Source: an uncultured Clostridia bacterium (lineage in GTDB: Bacteria; Bacillota; Clostridia; Oscillospirales; Ruminococcaceae). Taken from it: DNA of 6,853 nt. Below the pieces are notes generated by a model. That model ran no database searches. It was not told the origin of the DNA and was given only the letters and a program-made list of their open reading frames with translations. Positions 1 to 4,037 of the stretch are shown here, in pieces. How positions within the stretch are numbered: position 1 is the first letter of the stretch; every line of letters begins with the position of its first letter. The stretch spans positions 1 through 6,853 of the forward strand of contig CALMXN010000254.1 in NCBI GenBank assembly GCA_937871145.1. The letters are read 5' to 3'. A program made the position numbers and the translations under genes.

Positions 1-695
1 ATGTGCTCCATTACCTTTGGTCCTGCGATTGCACCGTCCTTATTAACATGACCGACAATAAACATAGGTATTTCTTCAGATTTTGCTGTCCGCATAAACA
101 TATTTGTACATTCACGAACCTGTGTGATACTTCCCGGACTTGAAGAAATTTCAGCAATACTCATTGTCTGGATTGAGTCAATTATAACAATACCAGGTTT
201 ATTCTTTACAACAGCATCGCAGATTGACTGTGCATCAGTCTGCGTGAGTATATACAGGCTTTCTGTTGTAACACCAAGCCTGTCAGCACGAAGCTTTATC
301 TGCCGTGCAGATTCCTCTCCCGATACATATAGGATACTGTTATCCTTGCCGAAATACTGGCAAATCTGTAAGAGGAGCGTTGATTTTCCTATACCAGGCT
401 CACCGCCGAGAAGTACAAGACTGCCTTTAACAAGACCGCCACCGAGTACTCTGTCGAGTTCGCCTACTCCTGTTGAATATCTGACATCATCTGTGAGTGT
501 ATCAACTTCCGAAAGCTCCATAATCTGCGATGTGACATCGATTACTTTTGAAGCAGAAGCTTTTGAAGAGGTAACAACAGTTGTTTCTTCCTCAAAGCTG
601 TTCCACGCACCACAGTTATGACATTTTCCGTTCCACTTCGGGCTTTGATATCCACATTCATTGCAGACATAAACACTTTTTACTTTCCCGGCCAT
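1..695 (-). CDS. radA: DNA repair protein RadA/Sms (N-terminal 231 residues, runs off left edge)
   Basis: RadA is a RecA-related ATPase and branch-migration helicase that processes recombination intermediates during DNA repair, acting in the cytoplasm. The visible part shows the family layout. An N-terminal zinc finger has C11-x2-C14 and C25-x2-C28 (VCNECG...KCHNCG). A RecA-like ATPase core follows, with Walker A GEPGIGKST at 98-106 (Lys104), SGEES at 125-129 and Walker B IVIIDSIQT at 169-177. The motif HVNKDGAIAGPKVMEH at 216-231 matches the conserved RadA segment. The KNRFG motif and the Lon-like C-terminal domain lie beyond the window, so about half the protein is missing here only because of the window edge. 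The ATG at 693-695 is preceded by AAGGAGA (701-707). The gene starts 18 bp after the amidase stop, so the two are probably co-transcribed. Reading frame and identity are clear. Confidence 0.97.
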   Translation of the reverse strand, partial: MAGKVKSVYVCNECGYQSPKWNGKCHNCGAWNSFEEETTVVTSSKASASKVIDVTSQIMELSEVDTLTDDVRYSTGVGELDRVLGGGLVKGSLVLLGGEPGIGKSTLLLQICQYFGKDNSILYVSGEESARQIKLRADRLGVTTESLYILTQTDAQSICDAVVKNKPGIVIIDSIQTMSIAEISSSPGSITQVRECTNMFMRTAKSEEIPMFIVGHVNKDGAIAGPKVMEH

Positions 696-713
696 TTTCT
701 TCTCCTTATAAAA

Positions 714-1430
714 CTATTTATTTGAACTTAAAAATTTATTAATTCCACTAAAAATTGTGAATGCAACTTGACTCTGATACTCTTCAGTTTCAAGCTTTGC
801 AGCTTCTTCAGGATTAGAAAGGAAGCCACATTCAATCATCAGCGAAGGATTTTTTGTGAAATAGCAAAGATAAAGTTCCTTGCCGACTTCCTTTGTTTCA
901 CGTGTGTTTTTTGGCTGAATCTGTGCAACAAATTCGCTCCGCATAATATTTGCAAGCTTTTCATTTGAAGGGTTTGATTTTGCAAAAAACATCTGTGCTC
1001 CATTATATTGAGGCTGTGTATATAAATTCTGATGGATTGATAGATTTATTGAATTATCATACTTGTTAAAAATTGCAAGACGATTATCCATATCAGATAA
1101 TTTCTGCTTTCTAACGCCCTTAACTCCGTCGTTGTGAATTGACTTATCGGTATCTCGGGTTACAACGACCTTATAGCCAAAGGATTCACACATATCACGG
1201 ACTTTTAAAACAATACTTAGATTTATATCTTTTTCAAGAGCACCATTCACGCTGGTTCCACCGCCGTCCATACCACCATGCCCTGCATCAAGTACAATAA
1301 CAAAATTATCATTAGCCTGCGGGGTTGATACTGGTACATATACATCTATGCTGTGCATTGCATAATAGACCAGAAAATATCCGACCACTAAAGTGAAAAC
1401 AACGCCTACATAACTTTTTCTGATTTTCAT
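714..1430 (-). CDS. cwlD: N-acetylmuramoyl-L-alanine amidase, CwlD-like (Amidase_3)
   Basis: This is a zinc-dependent amidase that cuts the bond between muramic acid and the stem peptide of peptidoglycan. It has 238 residues, close to the size of Bacillus subtilis CwlD. Residues 7-25 form one hydrophobic segment that should act as an uncleaved signal anchor, placing the catalytic domain (about 43-235) outside the membrane. The Amidase_3 zinc and catalytic residues are all visible: H51 in DAGHGG, E66 in LEKDINL, H133 in SIHQN and E200 in MIECGFLSN. In spore formers CwlD makes the muramic-delta-lactam of cortex. Whether this host sporulates cannot be told here, so a general cell-wall role is also possible and the symbol is tentative. 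The ATG at 1428-1430 has AAGGAG (1438-1443) seven bases upstream. It is the first gene after the promoter at 1532-1560 and is followed by radA. Confidence 0.92.
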   Translation of the reverse strand: MKIRKSYVGVVFTLVVGYFLVYYAMHSIDVYVPVSTPQANDNFVIVLDAGHGGMDGGGTSVNGALEKDINLSIVLKVRDMCESFGYKVVVTRDTDKSIHNDGVKGVRKQKLSDMDNRLAIFNKYDNSINLSIHQNLYTQPQYNGAQMFFAKSNPSNEKLANIMRSEFVAQIQPKNTRETKEVGKELYLCYFTKNPSLMIECGFLSNPEEAAKLETEEYQSQVAFTIFSGINKFLSSNK

Positions 1431-1531
1431 AATACTGCTCCTTATTTACAAAAATTCTTATTGAATTTTATGTGGATAAGGTACAGGTTATGACGAGTTA
1501 TGAAATTTTTTATAATATAGCTTGTCTTTTT

Positions 1532-1560
1532 ATTATACTATATCAATAAAAGAGTAGCAA
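1532..1560 (-). promoter_or_regulatory. Sigma-A-type promoter for the amidase-radA operon
   Basis: On the minus strand a TTGCTA -35 (1555-1560) and a perfect TATAAT -10 (1532-1537) are separated by exactly 17 bp. Transcription would start near 1525, giving a leader of about 95 bases before the amidase start at 1430. It lies just downstream of the terminator of the araC-type gene, where a new transcription unit would be expected. Confidence 0.78.
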
Positions 1561-1561
1561 G

Positions 1562-1595
1562 AGAAAAAACAGCCACCTTTTCAAATGGCTGTTTT
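1562..1595 (-). terminator. Rho-independent terminator after the araC-type gene
   Basis: AAAACAGCCA (1566-1575) and TGGCTGTTTT (1586-1595) are perfect inverted arms around a 10-base loop. Read on the minus strand, the hairpin runs into six consecutive Ts (1564-1569) only a few bases after the araC-type stop codon at 1602. Confidence 0.9.
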
Positions 1596-1601
1596 ACTAT
1601 T

Positions 1602-2459
1602 CTATTTCTTTTTAACAGGAATCCACATTTCAGAGTAATAGTTTTCGTCCTGCAATCCTTTTGGGAAATCTTCAGCATTGCTGTATAGTTCAATACAGTA
1701 ACCTGCTGCTATTTCATAATCCTTGCAGTTTGGCAACCATTCTGTGAATATCTTCTTGTTGGTCTGCTGCAGTGCATCTGGCATTGCTCCCTTGCAAGGG
1801 AAAACTGCCCAGGTGAAATTTGGTACTATCTTCGTTTCAAATCCATCAGGGATATCCTTAGACGGAATGTAGTTATCAGCAATCATATATTCAAACTGCT
1901 GATTACCCATTTTCTCATCAATGTTAATTCCAAACATTCCGCAGACAGTCTTACCTTTGCCTGACTTATAATGCTCCTGCCAGAATTCTGGGACATCTTT
2001 AAATGCTGTATCGTATTTGAAGTTCTTTGAGCATCCCAGTACTGTAAAAGCTTCCTTTTCAACTATTCTATAATCCATAATATAACCGCCTTCCAATTGT
2101 AGTGTGATTTTTACCGGAGCAAATGACTTGAGCATTGCTCCATTCTTCTTGACAGACGAAGGAGTTATTCCATGAAATCTTGTGAATGCTTTTGAAAAGC
2201 TTTCCGGTGAGTCATAACCATACTTAAGAGCAACGTCAATGATTTTTACATCAGATGACAATAGCTCAGTGCCGGCAAGAGTCAGTCGTCTTTTTCTGAT
2301 GTATTCACCCAATGTGTTGCCACAGAGCATACTGAAAGCTTTTTGAAAATAGAATTCAGAAACACAGGCTCTTTTTGCTATTTCTTGTGTACTGATATCC
2401 TCACTAAGATTATCTTCAATGTACTTTATTGCGTTCTGTAACCCGTCTATCCAGTCCAT
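1602..2459 (-). CDS. AraC-family transcriptional regulator with GyrI/Rob-like effector-binding domain
   Basis: This is a cytoplasmic DNA-binding regulator of 285 residues, a usual length for this architecture. Residues 5-107 are an AraC-type double helix-turn-helix. The first HTH holds STQEIAKRACVSEFYFQKAF (23-42) and the second IIDVALKYGYDSPESFSKAF (73-92), ending in the typical RFHGITPSSVKK (94-105). From residue 128 (MDYRIVEKEAF) to the end is a GyrI-like small-molecule-binding fold, as in Rob. It closes with the family-typical acidic-strand patterns CIELYS (255-260) and EMWIPVKKK (277-285). Proteins of this type often sense hydrophobic or cationic compounds and control efflux or stress genes; the ligand here is unknown. 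The ATG at 2457-2459 has AAGGAG (2468-2473) eight bases upstream. It lies 189 bp downstream of the ubiquitin-fusion gene on the same strand with no clear terminator between them, and is followed by a strong terminator. Confidence 0.93.
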   Translation of the reverse strand: MDWIDGLQNAIKYIEDNLSEDISTQEIAKRACVSEFYFQKAFSMLCGNTLGEYIRKRRLTLAGTELLSSDVKIIDVALKYGYDSPESFSKAFTRFHGITPSSVKKNGAMLKSFAPVKITLQLEGGYIMDYRIVEKEAFTVLGCSKNFKYDTAFKDVPEFWQEHYKSGKGKTVCGMFGINIDEKMGNQQFEYMIADNYIPSKDIPDGFETKIVPNFTWAVFPCKGAMPDALQQTNKKIFTEWLPNCKDYEIAAGYCIELYSNAEDFPKGLQDENYYSEMWIPVKKK

Positions 2460-2481
2460 GTTGATCTCTCCTTCGTCTGAT

Positions 2482-2506
2482 ATAATAGTAGCATCAATGC
2501 AATATT
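2482..2506 (-). promoter_or_regulatory. Possible promoter -10 with overlapping imperfect dyad upstream of the araC-type gene
   Basis: On the minus strand AATATTGCAT and ATGCTACTATT (2484-2506) form an imperfect inverted repeat around a perfect GCAT-TG-ATGC core. A TATTAT -10-like hexamer (2482-2487) overlaps its downstream edge. I cannot find a good -35 at the right distance. It could be an autoregulatory operator or a chance AT-rich symmetry. Confidence 0.3.
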
Positions 2507-2648
2507 AATTCCTGATATTTCTTGCTCAGTTTTGTCTTGAGCTTAAAATTATGTCAGCAAAGGGGTTCACTCTGACTATTTTCAATGTTATAATAAGTAT
2601 CATTTATATTACGGTAATTATTGATGGAATATATGTATAACTTGTTAT

Positions 2649-3755
2649 TTACTTTCCGTTTTTAACTGCTTTGAATTTACGTTTTTTGCTGACAACCACA
2701 AGAGTTACAGCAGAAATAATCGCAAAATAAAACAAGTTGTTTTGAGAATTTTCGTTTGTTTTAGGATTTCTTTCAGGTGTTTTACCTATATTACTCAAAG
2801 TGTTTGTAGTATCAACTAAAATGTCAGCTGTGGAATGAATACTATTTAAAGTTAAATCTGCATCAGCAGTGTTATTTTTATTTTGTATTGTTCCGCCATT
2901 AAGGGTTAACGCACCAACTGCGATGCCGTCAGCGTCATTATCACCCGACACAACAGTATATCTGAATTTTAATGAATTTGAACCTGTCCCAGTAATATAA
3001 GTGGCATGAACAGTTTTACTGCCAACATTTAATGTTATATATGGTGTTCCGCCCATTGTATTTACTGTAACAGCTTCATTATAAGTCAATGTGAAATCAA
3101 GATTTTGTCCAGCCTTATATGTTCCATTTGATGTAAGAGAAACGCTTGTTACTTTTGGTTTAGCTAATGTAGTAAAATTCACTTCTTCGCCATAACTTGT
3201 TCCAGCAGCATTTGTTGAATATGCTCTCACATAATAGGTTGTATTCGGCGTTAAGTCAGTCATATTAGACGTAAATGCTCCTGTTGAAGTGACCTTGCCT
3301 TCTTTAGTTTTACTGTCAGAAATAGTTGGCAAAGTTGATGTATTCCAACACACGCCATGCTCTATTAGTCTAAAGCTACCTGAATCTATTATGTTTCCGT
3401 TGCCCATAGCCGTAATAGTAGAAATGCTCGAAACTGCCTGTGTGGTTATGGCTGGGGTATATAACAACAAATGCAATGTTGATTCCTTTTGAATATTATA
3501 ATCTGAAAGAGTTCTTCCATCTTCAAGTTGTTTGCCTGCAAATATTAATCTTTGCTGATCAGGGGGTATACCCTCTTTTTCCTGCATTTTGCTTTTTATG
3601 CCTTCAATTGTGTCATTAGGTTCCACTTCCAGAGTTATAGTTTTTCCAGCGAGTGTTTTTACAAAAATCTGCATTGCCGAAACTGTCATGGAATAGCTGA
3701 AAAAAACAGTAAAGACAATAATAAGAGATATTACTCTTTTAAAAATCTTGTTCAA
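2649..3755 (-). CDS. Secreted, probably cell-wall-anchored ubiquitin-domain fusion protein
   Basis: Residues 1-27 are a signal peptide: basic MNKIFKR, a hydrophobic core, then VSA at 25-27 as a signal-peptidase-I site. Residues 28-98 match ubiquitin 1-71; by eye 63 of 71 positions equal human ubiquitin. The differences in ubiquitin numbering are T9A, S20N, N25G, V26I, A28S, I30M, D32E and V70L. Lysines 6, 11, 27, 29, 33, 48 and 63 and the L8/I44/H68 surface are kept. The RLRGG tail is replaced by YTPAI, so activation by an E1 enzyme is not possible. Residues ~101-197 are fibronectin-III-like (HGVCWNTS...LTPNTTYYVRAYSTNAAGT). Residues ~200-317 form another extracellular beta-rich repeat seen in bacterial surface proteins (YNEAVTV, GDNDADGI, LNGGTI). 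The C-terminus has NPKTN (330-334), a hydrophobic stretch (341-355) and a basic tail, like a class-B-type sortase signal. The start is TTG, set by AAGGAG at 3766-3771. Function unknown; domain calls are solid. Confidence 0.93.
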   Translation of the reverse strand: MNKIFKRVISLIIVFTVFFSYSMTVSAMQIFVKTLAGKTITLEVEPNDTIEGIKSKMQEKEGIPPDQQRLIFAGKQLEDGRTLSDYNIQKESTLHLLLYTPAITTQAVSSISTITAMGNGNIIDSGSFRLIEHGVCWNTSTLPTISDSKTKEGKVTSTGAFTSNMTDLTPNTTYYVRAYSTNAAGTSYGEEVNFTTLAKPKVTSVSLTSNGTYKAGQNLDFTLTYNEAVTVNTMGGTPYITLNVGSKTVHATYITGTGSNSLKFRYTVVSGDNDADGIAVGALTLNGGTIQNKNNTADADLTLNSIHSTADILVDTTNTLSNIGKTPERNPKTNENSQNNLFYFAIISAVTLVVVSKKRKFKAVKNGK

Positions 3756-3765
3756 GTTGTCACAG

Positions 3766-3771
3766 CTCCTT
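3766..3771 (-). promoter_or_regulatory. Ribosome binding site fixing the TTG start of the ubiquitin-fusion gene
   Basis: AAGGAG on the minus strand lies 10 bases before the TTG at 3753-3755. No ATG or GTG in frame gives an intact signal peptide; the next in-frame Met is residue 23, inside it. The alternative GTG between the site and the TTG reads into a stop after two codons. The rare start may keep translation low. Confidence 0.75.
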
Positions 3772-3804
3772 ACTTTTAATTATGTTATATATTTAAGCTA
3801 TACA

Positions 3805-3909
3805 CTATATTATGGAAAATGTATATAGTAAATAGCCAGTACAGTTTACGTTTTCCGAACACAAGCAACATGCCAATCCACATCTTGCTATACCAAATTC
3901 TCTTTTCAT
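3805..3909 (-). pseudogene. Truncated 5' remnant of a DUF3795-like cysteine-rich gene
   Basis: The minus-strand frame from the ATG at 3907-3909 reads MKREFGIARCGLACCLC, then SENVNCTG. From memory this is the very conserved N-terminus of DUF3795-type proteins of clostridia (REFGIARCGLACCLCSEN), small cysteine-rich proteins of unknown function that probably bind metal. Five cysteines (C10, C14, C15, C17, C23) fit that pattern. After residue 25 the similarity stops, and nine more AT-rich codons lead to a TAG at 3805-3807. Full-length members are well over 100 residues, so this is a broken gene or, less likely, a 34-residue microprotein. It has an excellent promoter 40 bases upstream but only a weak SD-like AAAGAGA. 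I find no 3' remnant elsewhere in the window. The family name is recalled rather than searched. Confidence 0.68.
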
Positions 3910-3948
3910 AATGCATCTCTTTCATTATATAAACTCCAATTTATATAA

Positions 3949-3977
3949 ATTATAACATAATAAATTACTAAAAACAA
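3949..3977 (-). promoter_or_regulatory. Strong extended -10 promoter upstream of the remnant and the ubiquitin-fusion gene
   Basis: On the minus strand TTGTTT (3972-3977), a 17-bp spacer and TATAAT (3949-3954), with TG one base before the -10, make a near-ideal extended sigma-A promoter. Its expected start near 3942 would give a leader of about 190 bases that covers the remnant before reaching the TTG start at 3755. It probably belonged to the now broken gene and may drive the ubiquitin-fusion gene today. Confidence 0.75.
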
Positions 3978-3994
3978 CCAATTGTTTTATTGGT
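3971..3994. repeat. Overlapping inverted repeats at the promoter -35 (possible operator)
   Basis: ACCAAT (3977-3982) and ATTGGT (3989-3994) are perfect arms around six bases. AAAACAA (3971-3977) and TTGTTTT (3982-3988) are perfect arms around CCAA. The two pairings overlap and exclude each other, and the second contains the -35 hexamer. The position suits a repressor or activator site, but AT-rich chance symmetry cannot be excluded. Confidence 0.4.
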
Positions 3995-4001
3995 AAATAG
4001 C

Positions 4002-4029
4002 AAAAACCCTGCTTAAAGCAGGCTTTTTT
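4002..4029 (-). terminator. Rho-independent terminator after the ABC permease gene
   Basis: CCTGCT (4008-4013) and AGCAGG (4017-4022) form a GC-rich stem with a three-base TAA loop, flanked by A5 (4002-4006) and T6 (4024-4029). Read on the minus strand it ends in GGGTTTTT, eight bases after the permease stop at 4038. Because both flanks carry A/T runs it could work in both directions, but no convergent gene is present. Confidence 0.92.
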
Positions 4030-4037
4030 ATGTCTTG

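Noticed and set aside
124..621. Long plus-strand ORF of 165 codons
   Set aside because: It lies wholly opposite radA, whose minus-strand frame carries the zinc finger and Walker motifs; this is the antisense shadow.
2524..2618. Short inverted repeats (GCTCA/TGAGC at 2524-2542, GTCAG/CTGAC near 2554-2577, ATTAC-G-GTAAT at 2608-2618) as a terminator for the ubiquitin-fusion gene
   Set aside because: Stems are only five base pairs and none is followed by a T-run on the minus strand.
2551..2640. Plus-strand 29-codon ORF encoding a hydrophobic peptide (MSAKGFTLTIF...) between the araC-type and ubiquitin genes
   Set aside because: It has no convincing ribosome binding site or promoter, stands opposite to every other gene, and a hydrophobic reading is expected by chance from such AT-rich DNA.
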